The notes: generated by a model from the sequence alone, not told the origin. A DNA stretch of 64,000 nucleotides from JL08 sp039969355 (GCA_039969355.1 JBDVOA010000006.1:62001-126000); one strand, 5' to 3'. Shown: positions 24,926 to 33,950, counted from the first letter of the stretch. Numbers and translations: made by a program.

Positions 24926-25972
24926 ATGAAGAAGAACGAAGACCGGAAAAAACGCGGATCAGAACGCGTCAGTCTGGCCGATGTTGCCCTTGCGGCAGGT
25001 GTCTCGAAAATGACCGCGTCTCGTGTGTTGAACAACACGACTGGGTTTTCAGACAAGACCCGGGTCCGAGTTCTGGAAGAGGTCAAGCGCCTTGGATACG
25101 TTCAGAACCGCCTCGCCGCTGCGTTTTCATCGCATGGAAAGTCGACTTTTGTCGGCGTTTCAATTCCGGATTTGGGAAACGAAGTCTTTACACAGGTTCT
25201 TGAGGGCATTGAACGAAAACTCAATTCCGCAGGATATCAGGCGGTTTTGTGTGTTTCCCAATATGACCACAAAGCCATTGAAGAATGGATCGAAACGGTT
25301 CTCTCGTGGCAGCCTGCCGGGTTGATCATAACCGGGCGCAATCATACGCCAACAACCCGGAAGTTGCTCAAGTCTGGCGGCGTGCCTGTTGTCGAAATTT
25401 GGGATCTGAATTCTGCTCCGCTGGATATGAATGTCGGGATTAACCACTACGACTCTGGTTATGCCATGGGTCAGCATATGGTCGGACTGGGCAATAGCAG
25501 GCTGGGTTATATCGGTACACACCATGACTCGGCTCACTCGGCGGCTGCGCGTTTCAGAGGTTGGAAGGCGGCAGTAGAAGATGGTGGTGGTTCCATTCTA
25601 CACTCGCATGTGTTGCAGGACACGCCGGGGTTCTATGCAGGATACTATGGAACTGAACAATTTCTAAAAAGCTGCGGCGACGTTGATGCGCTGTATTATC
25701 AGAACGACAATATGGCCGCCGGTGGACTAATGTTTGTAACTTCCAAGCAGCTGCGCGTTCCGGAAGACATAGGCATCGCGGGGTGGGGTGATTTGCCGGT
25801 TGGTGCAATTCTGCCAAAGCGCCTGACGACAATCCACGTTCCTAACTTGCGACTTGGTCAAAAGGCTGCGGAGCAACTGATGCGCAGCATATCTGGGGAA
25901 CCATTTGCTGATGTAGTTGATGTCGGATTCCATCTGGTACCAGGCCGCACTCTGGGCGATGGGCCACGCTAG
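24926..25972 (+). CDS. LacI-family transcriptional regulator (GntR-like subgroup)
   Basis: A 348-residue repressor. The helix-turn-helix spans roughly residues 16-35 (VSLADVALAAGVSKMTASRVL), and the hinge helix includes NRLAAAFSS. The ligand domain is a type I periplasmic-binding fold. The overall pattern resembles the gluconate repressor GntR of the LacI family, fitting the idonate/gluconate-type genes nearby. It is divergent from the sugar transporter and probably represses it through the GTTACCGAT sites. Confidence 0.88.
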   Translation: MKKNEDRKKRGSERVSLADVALAAGVSKMTASRVLNNTTGFSDKTRVRVLEEVKRLGYVQNRLAAAFSSHGKSTFVGVSIPDLGNEVFTQVLEGIERKLNSAGYQAVLCVSQYDHKAIEEWIETVLSWQPAGLIITGRNHTPTTRKLLKSGGVPVVEIWDLNSAPLDMNVGINHYDSGYAMGQHMVGLGNSRLGYIGTHHDSAHSAAARFRGWKAAVEDGGGSILHSHVLQDTPGFYAGYYGTEQFLKSCGDVDALYYQNDNMAAGGLMFVTSKQLRVPEDIGIAGWGDLPVGAILPKRLTTIHVPNLRLGQKAAEQLMRSISGEPFADVVDVGFHLVPGRTLGDGPR

Positions 25973-26211
25973 ATTATTTTTCTACTTCAACCGGGCACCC
26001 TTAAGCGCCCCGTGGCTTGCCCATTTCTGGCAAACCGCATTATGTTCGCGAAGCGGGCCAGAACTAATCTAAGGAAACGTGCCGTGGTTGGAAGACAAAG
26101 CTTTGAATCTGGGAAAAACCAACAATGATGTTCAAAAAGGCCTTCCAAAGACGCCACCAACATTCCACAATCAAACATGCAAGTATTAGAATCGCTTCGA
26201 AAGGATCGTTG

Positions 26212-26493
26212 ATGAAACAGTTCGTTTGGTTAGTCGCTTTGATCGCAGGTTCAGCGCCGGCGATGGCCCAGTCGGTTTTAGTGACGGCCTCTCCAATACC
26301 CGACAATGCCGAGGCCCGGTTTTGTTATTACGCCGGTCTTGCCTATTCGGAAAACGCGTTTGTTCTGATGACAGGCAGCAATACGGTCACGGAAACCACC
26401 CGTAACACAGAAGAGCGATTGTTGCGCTGCCACAAGGGCGATGAGGGTGTTCTGAGCTGGAAACCCGAAAGCACAATGCAGCTCGGTCGTTGA
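26212..26493 (+). CDS. Small exported protein, possibly DUF1496-like
   Basis: A 93-residue protein with a clear Sec signal peptide (MKQFVWLVALIAGSAPAMAQ, cleavage after the AMA-Q region). The mature part contains FCYYAGLAYSENAFVLM, reminiscent of the C-Y-x-G-x-x-YS-x-GA pattern in DUF1496 proteins, and a second Cys near residue 78 that could form a disulfide with the first. I start at ATG 26212 because the signal peptide begins there; the frame is open upstream to 26125. Function unknown. Confidence 0.65.
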   Translation: MKQFVWLVALIAGSAPAMAQSVLVTASPIPDNAEARFCYYAGLAYSENAFVLMTGSNTVTETTRNTEERLLRCHKGDEGVLSWKPESTMQLGR

Positions 26494-26626
26494 CCGGCAA
26501 GCGAGGCATTGCGCAACGAATCAAAACAGCAACCAGGCTACCGATTGCGTGCAGCCGCCCATAGGTGGGTTGGGAGAAAAGTTGATGCCTGATAGGCTCT
26601 TGGCATGTCTCCTATAAACAAGAATT

Positions 26627-27343
26627 TTACCGGTTATTATTGGCAAAAACTTGATCTGCCATCTGCACAGAGTGAAACAAATGGGTAAACGTTGCTGCCC
26701 CGAGGATCGGAATAAACAAGTTTACTAGCGGAACCGAAAGCGGCATCGCCATGAGCGTGCCTGCGATCCAGATCTTTCCTAAATGCTTTGCACGCAGTGC
26801 TTTTGCGCCTTCACGCCCGATGCGGCGCATTGCGGCAAGCGTAAAATACTCCCGCCCCAGCAAGAATCCATTCAGGGCCCAGAAGATCAGCGGCGCGATG
26901 GGCGTGAATATGAAATATAGGATCATCGCCAGAACGTTGGCGACGATCAGGACGGCAAGGAAACTCATGGTGTCTCTTAGTGCGTCGCCAAAAGGTACTT
27001 TCGCAACAGGTGGCAAGTTCGGGTAGTGTCGGTCTTCAACCGCCTGAGCCACATCATCCAGAAACATGGATGTTATGGCCGACGCCACAGGTACCATCAG
27101 AAAAATCGACAGAAATAGCATCAAGAACAGCGAAGACCAACTGACCAGATCGTTGAGCCACGTCACTTCGCCGATGATCGGCAGGAATACCTGTTCGCCG
27201 GTGATCCAATTCAGGAACCAGACAAAGCCTGAGGTTGCCGCGATCAACAGGGCGATTGTCAGTACAATCCCAAGCCAGAGAACCCGGCGAAACCGAGGGT
27301 CACCAAACTGGCCAACTGCCTTAAAGAACGCTGAGAATATCAT
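26627..27343 (-). CDS. EI24-domain (CysZ-like) membrane protein
   Basis: A 238-residue inner-membrane protein with four to five long hydrophobic segments. PFGDALRDTMSFLAVLIVAN and FIFTPIAPLIFWALNGFLLGREYFTLAAMRR match the EI24/CysZ pattern. CysZ imports sulfate, but alphaproteobacterial members are not all shown to do so, and no cysteine-biosynthesis gene is nearby. I start at ATG 27343, which overlaps the nitroreductase stop (ATGA) and has AGGA upstream, rather than at the earlier TTG 27355. Confidence 0.78.
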   Translation of the reverse strand: MIFSAFFKAVGQFGDPRFRRVLWLGIVLTIALLIAATSGFVWFLNWITGEQVFLPIIGEVTWLNDLVSWSSLFLMLFLSIFLMVPVASAITSMFLDDVAQAVEDRHYPNLPPVAKVPFGDALRDTMSFLAVLIVANVLAMILYFIFTPIAPLIFWALNGFLLGREYFTLAAMRRIGREGAKALRAKHLGKIWIAGTLMAMPLSVPLVNLFIPILGAATFTHLFHSVQMADQVFANNNR

Positions 27344-27933
27344 GAATCCTGCCAAATTGTGATGGCGTCAATGTCAGGGCGCGGACGCTCGGGCGGCGTT
27401 GTCGTTTCGGTTCCGATGTGGATCAGACCGGCAATGCGTTCGTGTGCCGCCAGATTTAGTCCTTCTGTCATGAATATGCGGTCATGCGACGGCCAACCAG
27501 AAAGCCAGTTGGCACCCCAGCCCGAAGCGAGAGCGGCGTTCAGCAAAGCCAAACACACAGCCCCCGCCGAATAAGTCTGTTCAAGTGGCGGGATCTTGTC
27601 GGACGGTTTTTGAACTTCGATGACAGCTACCGCCAGATGACCTGTCCGGATAGGGGCGTGCCCCTTGTAAATTTTGTCGTCTGGCAACCCGAGGTCATGG
27701 CCGCGTGCCTCGGCAAGATCGGCCAGACGCAGTAAAGCGTCGCGCGATAATACAATGAACCGCCAGGGCTCCAGCTTGCCATGATCGGGTGTGCGCGCAG
27801 CGGCGCGAAGGATCGGCAGCAGTTCAGACTGATCCGGGACCGGAAGACCTAGTGTTTTTGCCGGGCGAGACCGGCGAGACAGCAAAAACCCCAGCGCCGC
27901 CGGATTGGAATTAGACATATTTGACGCCTTCAT
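27340..27933 (-). CDS. Nitroreductase-family protein
   Basis: A 197-residue FMN-dependent oxidoreductase. SRRSRPAKTLGLP near the N-terminus and AARTPDHGKLEPWRFIVLSR are FMN-binding landmarks of the YdjA/short nitroreductase group; YSAGAVCLALLNAALASGWGANWLSG forms the central helix. The start at ATG 27933 has AGAGGA at a good distance; ATG 27918 is possible. The EI24 gene follows with a four-base overlap. Substrate unknown. Confidence 0.82.
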   Translation of the reverse strand: MKASNMSNSNPAALGFLLSRRSRPAKTLGLPVPDQSELLPILRAAARTPDHGKLEPWRFIVLSRDALLRLADLAEARGHDLGLPDDKIYKGHAPIRTGHLAVAVIEVQKPSDKIPPLEQTYSAGAVCLALLNAALASGWGANWLSGWPSHDRIFMTEGLNLAAHERIAGLIHIGTETTTPPERPRPDIDAITIWQDS

Positions 27934-28148
27934 GGTTTTCCTCTTGCTTATCTCAGGCGCGTTGGCCGGAATTTCAAGCGGCAAAAGAGAAGTTAGTGTC
28001 AAATATGAAATCCGATTGGTTGATAATCGGCGGCGCATAGGTTGGATATCTGAGCGCCGCCGCTAGGGAAAAGCCTCTTCTAGAGGTCAGAGCCAGTGTT
28101 CAGAATCGCATTGCTTTTGCTAGTCATCACATTCATTCAAGGCTCACA

Positions 28149-28547
28149 TTAGTTCAATGCTGCAACGCCCAAAGGCACGCCAAATTTCAGGCACCAGATG
28201 TAGACTTCGTTAAAGTCGTCAACGTTGATGGAAGGCGGCACTATGTAGACCTGTACGCCGGTGAGATGTTCCAGCTTGCCCAGATCACTGATTTCAACAA
28301 ACGTTCCGTCTGACCCAAAGCCAACGCGGGGATCAGGCGCGCCATCGAGGCTGAAATCGGAATCAAGAATGACGACGGCACCACCATCGGCCGTTTTGAC
28401 GATTTGAACACCGCCGGTGGTGATGTGATCGCTTGCACCTGTGAACGAGCCTGTGTCCTTGGAAGGCTTAGCAACTGATGAAACTGGCGCCAGGACAATC
28501 GTTGCGGCGGCAATTGCGCCTAACGGTTTTACGAACGAAAAATTCAT
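28149..28547 (-). CDS. Exported DM13-domain protein
   Basis: A 132-residue protein with a signal peptide (MNFSFVKPLGAIAAATIVLAPVS region) and one DM13 domain. Landmarks are FTGASDHITTGGVQIVK, VVILDSDFSLDGAPDPRVGF and the C-terminal WCLKFGVPLGVA, which holds the single conserved Cys of the family. DM13 is proposed to be a redox or electron-transfer domain. It is divergent from a TetR gene, with two dyads between them. The ATG at 28547 begins the signal peptide and follows AAGGAAAAGAC. Confidence 0.82.
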   Translation of the reverse strand: MNFSFVKPLGAIAAATIVLAPVSSVAKPSKDTGSFTGASDHITTGGVQIVKTADGGAVVILDSDFSLDGAPDPRVGFGSDGTFVEISDLGKLEHLTGVQVYIVPPSINVDDFNEVYIWCLKFGVPLGVAALN

Positions 28548-28617
28548 GTCTTTTCCTTTGAAGATTTTGAGGTGGCAATGCGCCAATCAAGTGTTTCGAT
28601 GGTGTTGGTTAACATAA

Positions 28618-28668
28618 GGAACCAATCGGTTCCAAACACATTTGTGTGATTGGGTACCTAATGGTTCC
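28618..28668. promoter_or_regulatory. Two TetR-type operators between the DM13 and TetR genes
   Basis: GGAACCAATCGGTTCC (28618-28633) has perfect six-base arms. GGTACCTAATGGTTCC (28653-28668) has the same arms with one mismatch. Both have four-base spacers, and the centres are 35 bases apart, between three and four helical turns. They fill the divergent promoter region, so the TetR protein very likely controls both genes. Confidence 0.7.
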
Positions 28669-28700
28669 TAACTTAAATGCCCTGTGATAAGAATGGTAAC

Positions 28701-29270
28701 ATGGCAAGACCCCGCGAATTCGAAACCAACAAAGCGCTTGCAAAAGCAATGGATGTGTTCTGGCAACGCGGCTACAGTGATGCGACCTTGCCCGATCTTT
28801 TGGCTGGAATGAACCTGACCAGAGGCAGCCTTTATAAGGCGTTCAAGGATAAAAAATCGCTCTTTCTACTAGTGCTCAGCAATTATGACGAGCAAGCAGT
28901 AGGCGAGGCCGTAGATCTTTTGACGAACCCCGAACAGGACGGTTTGGAGCGCATTTCCGAATTGTTTGGCTCCATTGTCTTGCGAACCGTGGCGGGAGAT
29001 CGGCGGGGATGTTTGTTGTGCTCAGCCATCTCGGGGCCCGCATCCTACGATAGCGACATCGCAGAACACGCACTTAGATCACTTGATCGAATGCGAGGCG
29101 CGTTTCAGGTCGCTTTGCAAGCGTCGATGTCATCGTCTGACGCCACGCGGTACACACCTATGCTCGTGTCGCAATATGTCGGTTTGCAAGTGATGTCTCA
29201 AAGCAGCGTCCCTGCATCAATGATCCGAGACTCCGTTGAGGCTATTGGGCTGGTTCTTCAGAAGGTCTGA
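28701..29270 (+). CDS. TetR-family transcriptional regulator
   Basis: A 189-residue repressor. The N-terminal helix-turn-helix includes GYSDATLPDLLAGMNLTRGSLYKAFKDKKSL (split here into GYSDATLPDLLAGMN and LTRGSLYKAFKDKKSL). The ligand domain has RRGCLLCSAISGP, where two cysteines sit three apart; this subgroup normally has GCLLVN there. A redox or electrophile signal is therefore conceivable but unproven. I chose ATG 28701 (MARPREF), the usual family opening. It is divergent from the DM13 gene with paired dyads between. Confidence 0.87.
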   Translation: MARPREFETNKALAKAMDVFWQRGYSDATLPDLLAGMNLTRGSLYKAFKDKKSLFLLVLSNYDEQAVGEAVDLLTNPEQDGLERISELFGSIVLRTVAGDRRGCLLCSAISGPASYDSDIAEHALRSLDRMRGAFQVALQASMSSSDATRYTPMLVSQYVGLQVMSQSSVPASMIRDSVEAIGLVLQKV

Positions 29271-29278
29271 CCCAACCA

Positions 29279-29308
29279 CCGGCCACCTACGCCCTTGGAG
29301 GGGGCCGG
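29279..29308. terminator. GC-rich hairpin between convergent genes
   Basis: CCGGCC (29279-29284) pairs with GGCCGG (29303-29308) between the convergent TetR and binding-protein genes. No U-tract follows on either strand, so it is a weak terminator candidate. Confidence 0.3.
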
Positions 29309-29323
29309 GGTCGGGCAAGCGCA

Positions 29324-30799
29324 TTATTCGCCCCAACTAACCGCCGTCAGATCGTTTGCCTGTGTTGGAGCGTTGGCCCAGAGACCTTTCAAACCGGCCT
29401 TGGAAACAGACGTATTTGGAAGTTGAAAGAGGTATCCGTTGACGTTATCGGCGGCAATCATGCGCTGCGCGTCTTGCAACATTGTTGTGCGCTTTTCAGG
29501 GTCTGTTGTGCTGTTCAGCTTGGTCATCAGAACCTGAAAATCAGGGTTGTCGTATTGGAAATAGTATTCCGGATTGGCGTAAATGCCGATGTCCATCGGT
29601 TCGGTATGGCTGACAATCGTCAAACCAAAGTCTTTGCCCTTGAACACAGTTTCGAGCCACTGCGCCCATTCTACGTTGATAATTTCCGCCTTTATACCAA
29701 CCTGCGCCAACTGGGCTGCGATAATCTCGCCGCCGCGACGCGCGTAGGATGGAGGTGGCAAATGCAATGTTGTTTCGAAACCGTCGGCAAAGCCAGCTTC
29801 AGCCAGCAAAGCCTTGGCCTTTTCAGGATCAAATGCACTATCGCCAGTCAGATCGACATAAGCCGGATTGTGGGGGGCGAAATGGGTTCCGATCGGCGTA
29901 CCGTACCCGAACATCGCTCCGTCAATGATGGATTGGCGGTCTATCGCGTGCGCAACAGCCGCACGGACCTTTGGATTATCAAATGGCGGCTTCTTGTTGT
30001 TTGTCGATAGGATTGTTTCACCCTCAGTAGAGCCAATGATGACCTGAAACCGGGGGTCGGCCTCAAACTGTGGCAGGTTTTCTGGTGCCGGGAAGCGCGG
30101 AAAGTAATCAACGTCCTCGGCCATGACTGCCGCGAAAGCTGCAGTTGGATCACTGATGAATTTGAAGGTCGCGTTTTCCAGAATGGCAGGTTTCCCCCAA
30201 TAGTCCGAATTGCGCGTCAGTTCGATCTTGTCGCCTTGCACCCAGTCGACAAACTTGAAAGCACCTGTGCCAACGGGATTGGTCTTGATATTCTCAATGC
30301 TCTCCGGGGCGACGATTACGGCATCACCCCACGCGAGATTGAACAACATATTGCCGTTGGCTTCATCCAATGTAATCTGCACCGTCAGGGGATCAATCAC
30401 CGTAACGTCCGTAATCCCGGTATAAAGCGCCTTTTGCGCATTTGTGCTCTCCTCACCACGGGCGCGATCCAGAGAAAATTTTACATCATTGCCGTCCATC
30501 GTTGTGCCGTCATGAAAGCTGACCTCATCGTGAAGTTTGAACGTATAGGTCAGCCCGTCATCCGATACTTCCCAACTTTCTGCGAGGCCGGGCACTACTG
30601 ACCCATCCGACATGAAGCGTGTCAGACCTTCGAACACATTGGAATAGACGACCAAGTCAATGGCACCCGCGGCTGCGCTTGTAGGATCCAGATGAGGTGG
30701 TTCAAGTTGCAGGGCAACGGTGATATCGGTTTGCGCCTTAGCGGCAGCGCCCGCCACTATAAGGGCTGCTGCGGCTACGCCGGTTCGTATCATTGACAT
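29324..30799 (-). CDS. Peptide/nickel-type ABC transporter substrate-binding protein (SBP_bac_5), orphan
   Basis: A 491-residue periplasmic protein with a signal peptide (MSMIRTGVAAAALIVAGAAA, cleavage near AKAQ). The family pattern is complete: LEPPHLDPTSA, SNVFEGLTRF, YTFKLHDEVSFHDGTTMDGNDVKFS (read as YTFKLHDEVSFHDG then DVKFSLDRAR) and GTGAFKFVDWVQGDKIEL. These proteins bind oligopeptides, dipeptides, or other amides. No cognate permease or ATPase gene is adjacent: a TetR gene is downstream and panB is divergent upstream. Start at ATG 30799; ATG 30793 is also possible. Confidence 0.88.
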   Translation of the reverse strand: MSMIRTGVAAAALIVAGAAAKAQTDITVALQLEPPHLDPTSAAAGAIDLVVYSNVFEGLTRFMSDGSVVPGLAESWEVSDDGLTYTFKLHDEVSFHDGTTMDGNDVKFSLDRARGEESTNAQKALYTGITDVTVIDPLTVQITLDEANGNMLFNLAWGDAVIVAPESIENIKTNPVGTGAFKFVDWVQGDKIELTRNSDYWGKPAILENATFKFISDPTAAFAAVMAEDVDYFPRFPAPENLPQFEADPRFQVIIGSTEGETILSTNNKKPPFDNPKVRAAVAHAIDRQSIIDGAMFGYGTPIGTHFAPHNPAYVDLTGDSAFDPEKAKALLAEAGFADGFETTLHLPPPSYARRGGEIIAAQLAQVGIKAEIINVEWAQWLETVFKGKDFGLTIVSHTEPMDIGIYANPEYYFQYDNPDFQVLMTKLNSTTDPEKRTTMLQDAQRMIAADNVNGYLFQLPNTSVSKAGLKGLWANAPTQANDLTAVSWGE

Positions 30800-30966
30800 A
30801 TGTGATCTCCTGTCCTTTGGCCGCGCGGGTGCGGTGGGCCGTGTCAGTGCGATGACTGTTCCAATAAATTTGGTCCTAATCAAGCTCAACTGTGCAGCTG
30901 AGCGCTGGATAATCCACCGGCAAGTTGCTATTTGCGCCGTATCATCGAACCGGAGGTGACCTGATC

Positions 30967-31806
30967 ATGAGCGCAACAGCTAAGAAAAAGGCGCTGATGC
31001 CGGAAGACATACGTGCGCGGAAAGGTGGCGTACCCATTGTTAGTCTGACGGCTTATACAACTCCGATGGCCGAGATGATGGACGCGCACTGCGATTTCGT
31101 TTTGGTCGGCGACAGCGTAGGAATGGTACTGCACGGGCTGACATCGACGCTTGGTGTGACGCTGGAGATGATGATCATGCACGGTCAGGCTGTCGCGCGC
31201 GGGCTGGATCAGGCACTTCTCGTGATCGACTTGCCCTTTGGTTCCTACGAACAAAGTCCGCAACAGGCCTTTGCCAATGCTGCCCGGCTGATGGCTGAAA
31301 CCAACGGAGGGGCCGTTAAGCTTGAAGGCGGCCAGCATATGGCGGAAACCATTCGTTTTCTGGTGGAACGCGGCATTCCGGTCATGGCCCATGTCGGGCT
31401 GACCCCACAATCCATCAACACCTTGGGCGGCTATTCCGTGCAGGGACGTGGTACCCAAGCCGATGCGATAATCGCCGATGCTGAGGCGGTGACAGCTGCT
31501 GGCGCATTTGCGGTTGTACTGGAAAAAGTGCCGGAGTCACTGGCCGATCAGATAACCGAACGGGTCAACATTCCAACGATTGGCATCGGCGCATCGGCAG
31601 GTTGTGACGGGCAGATTTTGGTTGTCGATGACATGCTGGGGTTATTCACGGCATTCAAGGCCAAATTCGTGAAACGGTATGCAAATTTGGGAAGCCAGGG
31701 CAGGGATGCGGTCGCGGCCTATAGCGAAGATGTGCGCGCGCGCCGGTTTCCGGGGCCAGAACATGTTTTTGCTGACGCGGCGCCCGTGCGTAAATCGAAG
31801 ACATGA
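30967..31806 (+). CDS. panB: 3-methyl-2-oxobutanoate hydroxymethyltransferase
   Basis: A 279-residue cytoplasmic enzyme making ketopantoate from alpha-ketoisovalerate and 5,10-methylenetetrahydrofolate, the first step to pantothenate. Landmarks: SLTAYTTPMAEMMD, VLVGDSVGMVLHG (Mg-binding Asp), AVKLEGG, and IPTIGIGASAGCDGQILV. A strong GGAGGTGA ribosome site precedes ATG 30967. It overlaps panC by four bases. panE and panD are not clearly present in the window. Confidence 0.96.
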   Translation: MSATAKKKALMPEDIRARKGGVPIVSLTAYTTPMAEMMDAHCDFVLVGDSVGMVLHGLTSTLGVTLEMMIMHGQAVARGLDQALLVIDLPFGSYEQSPQQAFANAARLMAETNGGAVKLEGGQHMAETIRFLVERGIPVMAHVGLTPQSINTLGGYSVQGRGTQADAIIADAEAVTAAGAFAVVLEKVPESLADQITERVNIPTIGIGASAGCDGQILVVDDMLGLFTAFKAKFVKRYANLGSQGRDAVAAYSEDVRARRFPGPEHVFADAAPVRKSKT

Positions 31807-32657
31807 GTCCGCCCGTCATCCGAACTCGCGCCGAATTAAGTGCGATCACTAAGCAGTGGCGCAAGGCAGAAGAGGTCATAGGTGTCGTGCCGACCATGGG
31901 GGCATTGCATGACGGGCACCTTAGTCTTGTGGCGGCAGCCAAAGCGTCTTGTACTCGGGTCATCGTGACCATTTTTGTGAATCCAAAACAATTCAATGCG
32001 GCGTCCGATCTCGACGGATACCCGCGCACAGAAGAGGACGACTCTCGCAAATTGGCCCGGTTTGATGTGGATGCAATTTATGCCCCGCAAACGGACGAAA
32101 TCTATCCCGATGGGTTTACGACGAATGTATCAGTCGAAGGCATGACCGATATTCTGTGTGGTGCGCATCGCCCGGGTCATTTTGACGGGGTAACAACAGT
32201 TGTTGCCAAACTTTTCCTGCAAACCAGCGCGGATAAGGCTTTCTTCGGAGAGAAGGATTTTCAGCAATTGCAGGTCGTTCGCAGACTGGCGCGTGACCTC
32301 GACATTCCGACTGAAGTTGTCGGATGCCCAACGATCCGGGAAGACGACGGTCTGGCGATGTCATCGCGCAATTTGCTGCTTTCAGACCGGGCGCGGATCA
32401 AAGCGTCGCGACTGAACGAGATCATGATCAACGTGGCCAACAGGTTGGCGGAGGGGGCCGATTTTGTCGAGCATCAGCGCGACGCGTTAAAGGCACTGTC
32501 GGCAGCTGGTTTCACTGAGGTCGATTATTTTGAATTGCGTGATTGCGATCATCTGCAACCGCTCAAAAGCGCCACTGCCCCGGCGCGATTGTTTGCGGCG
32601 GTATGGCTGGCGGGTGTTCGATTGATCGACAACATTGACATACCACCTGCGCATTAG
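31803..32657 (+). CDS. panC: Pantothenate synthetase (pantoate-beta-alanine ligase)
   Basis: A 284-residue ATP-dependent ligase joining pantoate and beta-alanine. The nucleotide-binding motifs are PTMGALHDGHLSL, FVNPKQFN, GEKDFQQLQVVRR and DGLAMSSRN (KMSKS-like). Length matches the family. It starts within the panB stop codon (ATGA), so the pair forms a coupled operon. The following gene is convergent, three bases away. Confidence 0.96.
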   Translation: MSPPVIRTRAELSAITKQWRKAEEVIGVVPTMGALHDGHLSLVAAAKASCTRVIVTIFVNPKQFNAASDLDGYPRTEEDDSRKLARFDVDAIYAPQTDEIYPDGFTTNVSVEGMTDILCGAHRPGHFDGVTTVVAKLFLQTSADKAFFGEKDFQQLQVVRRLARDLDIPTEVVGCPTIREDDGLAMSSRNLLLSDRARIKASRLNEIMINVANRLAEGADFVEHQRDALKALSAAGFTEVDYFELRDCDHLQPLKSATAPARLFAAVWLAGVRLIDNIDIPPAH

Positions 32658-32660
32658 CAG

Positions 32661-33950
32661 CTACTTGGCCAACAGCGTGATGAGGCTGTGCCCCATGACC
32701 TTGGCGCTGTCGATCATGTCATCGACACCAACATATTCGTCCGGTTTATGCGCCAGTTCGAGGATACCGGGCCCATAGGCGATGCAATTCTTAAGCTTGC
32801 CGATCCGGTCGATGTGTTTTTGATCGTAGCTTCCCGGACTGGCCACATAATCCGGCTCTTTGCCCATCACCTCCCTGATCGCCTGCGCGACAGTTGTGAC
32901 GACCGGCGCTGACCGGTCCGTCATTGAGGGCAGGACCGCGTTGATCTCAGTGAGTTCATATTCAAAATCCGGGCGCGCCGCGCGTAGTCCCTCCAACAGG
33001 CCTGTCACTTCATCGCGTACCTGATCCAGCGGCTCCTCGATCAGAAAGCGGCGGTCGATCACTACGCGGCAGCTGTCAGGCACGCAATGTGCCGGAAGAC
33101 CAGAAAAATCGCTGTCCTGTTCTTGTTGCCCACCATGGATGGAATTGATGTTCATGGTCGAAGATCGCGCGCCGTCGGGCACCACCGGCATATCCGTGCG
33201 CCGGCACGCCATCGCCGGGTAAAGCTTGTCTTCGAACTCTTGGAGGACCGCCCCCATGTGCCGAACCGCGCAATCCCCCAAAAATGGCATAGAGCCGTGT
33301 GCGATTTCACCTTTGGTTTCGATTTCCGCCCACCAACCGCCGCGATGTCCCAGGCAGATGCGATCCTTGTTCAATGGCTCAGGAATGATGACGTGCTGAA
33401 CCCGCTCTGGCGAAAAAAAACCTTGCTCGGCCAGATATGCGACACCGCCATAACCTCCGGATTCTTCGTCTGCTGTTCCAGATATCTCTATGGCGCCCTG
33501 AAAGTCGGGGCATGTTTCCAAAAAGGCTTCGGTGGCGATAATTGAAGCGGCCAATCCGCCCTTCATGTCACAGGCCCCGCGCCCATAGATCTTGCCGTCA
33601 ACAAGCTCAGCGTCGAACGGATCAAAAGTCCAGCCGTGACCGACCTCGACCACATCCGTGTGCGAGTTGAAATGAACGCACGCGCCCGAGTGTTTCCCTT
33701 CGCGCCGCGCGATGATGTTCCAGCGGGGATAGCGGGCACAATCCCCGGGCGTGCCATGCGCCCGGATCAATTGAGTTTCAAACCCAGCGTAGGAAAGCCG
33801 TTTATCAAGGAAGTCGCAGATGGCTTGATAGTTTTCGCCCGGCGGGTTTAACGTCGGGATGCGAATAAGCTCTTGTGTAAGCGCAACCAAATCGTCGCGC
33901 TTTGCCTCAATCCGGGCTGAAACGTTATTCTGCAAGTCCGAGTGTGCCAT
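32661..33950 (-). CDS. M20-family deacylase, acetylornithine deacetylase / DapE-like
   Basis: A 429-residue zinc-dependent amidohydrolase. Metal ligands are expected in HFNSHTDVVEVG (His, Asp), YGRGACDMKGGLA (Asp), GTADEESGGYGG (Glu-Glu base) and near the C-terminus in GSYDQKHID. The family removes N-acyl groups from amino acids (ArgE, DapE and related). Because it is not beside arginine or lysine genes, its specificity is uncertain. An in-frame GTG six bases upstream of ATG 33950 could also start it. Confidence 0.85.
   Translation of the reverse strand: MAHSDLQNNVSARIEAKRDDLVALTQELIRIPTLNPPGENYQAICDFLDKRLSYAGFETQLIRAHGTPGDCARYPRWNIIARREGKHSGACVHFNSHTDVVEVGHGWTFDPFDAELVDGKIYGRGACDMKGGLAASIIATEAFLETCPDFQGAIEISGTADEESGGYGGVAYLAEQGFFSPERVQHVIIPEPLNKDRICLGHRGGWWAEIETKGEIAHGSMPFLGDCAVRHMGAVLQEFEDKLYPAMACRRTDMPVVPDGARSSTMNINSIHGGQQEQDSDFSGLPAHCVPDSCRVVIDRRFLIEEPLDQVRDEVTGLLEGLRAARPDFEYELTEINAVLPSMTDRSAPVVTTVAQAIREVMGKEPDYVASPGSYDQKHIDRIGKLKNCIAYGPGILELAHKPDEYVGVDDMIDSAKVMGHSLITLLAK

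Noticed and set aside
26627..27343. Naming the EI24 protein cysZ
   Set aside because: No sulfate or cysteine genes are nearby, and alphaproteobacterial EI24 proteins are not all shown to be sulfate importers.
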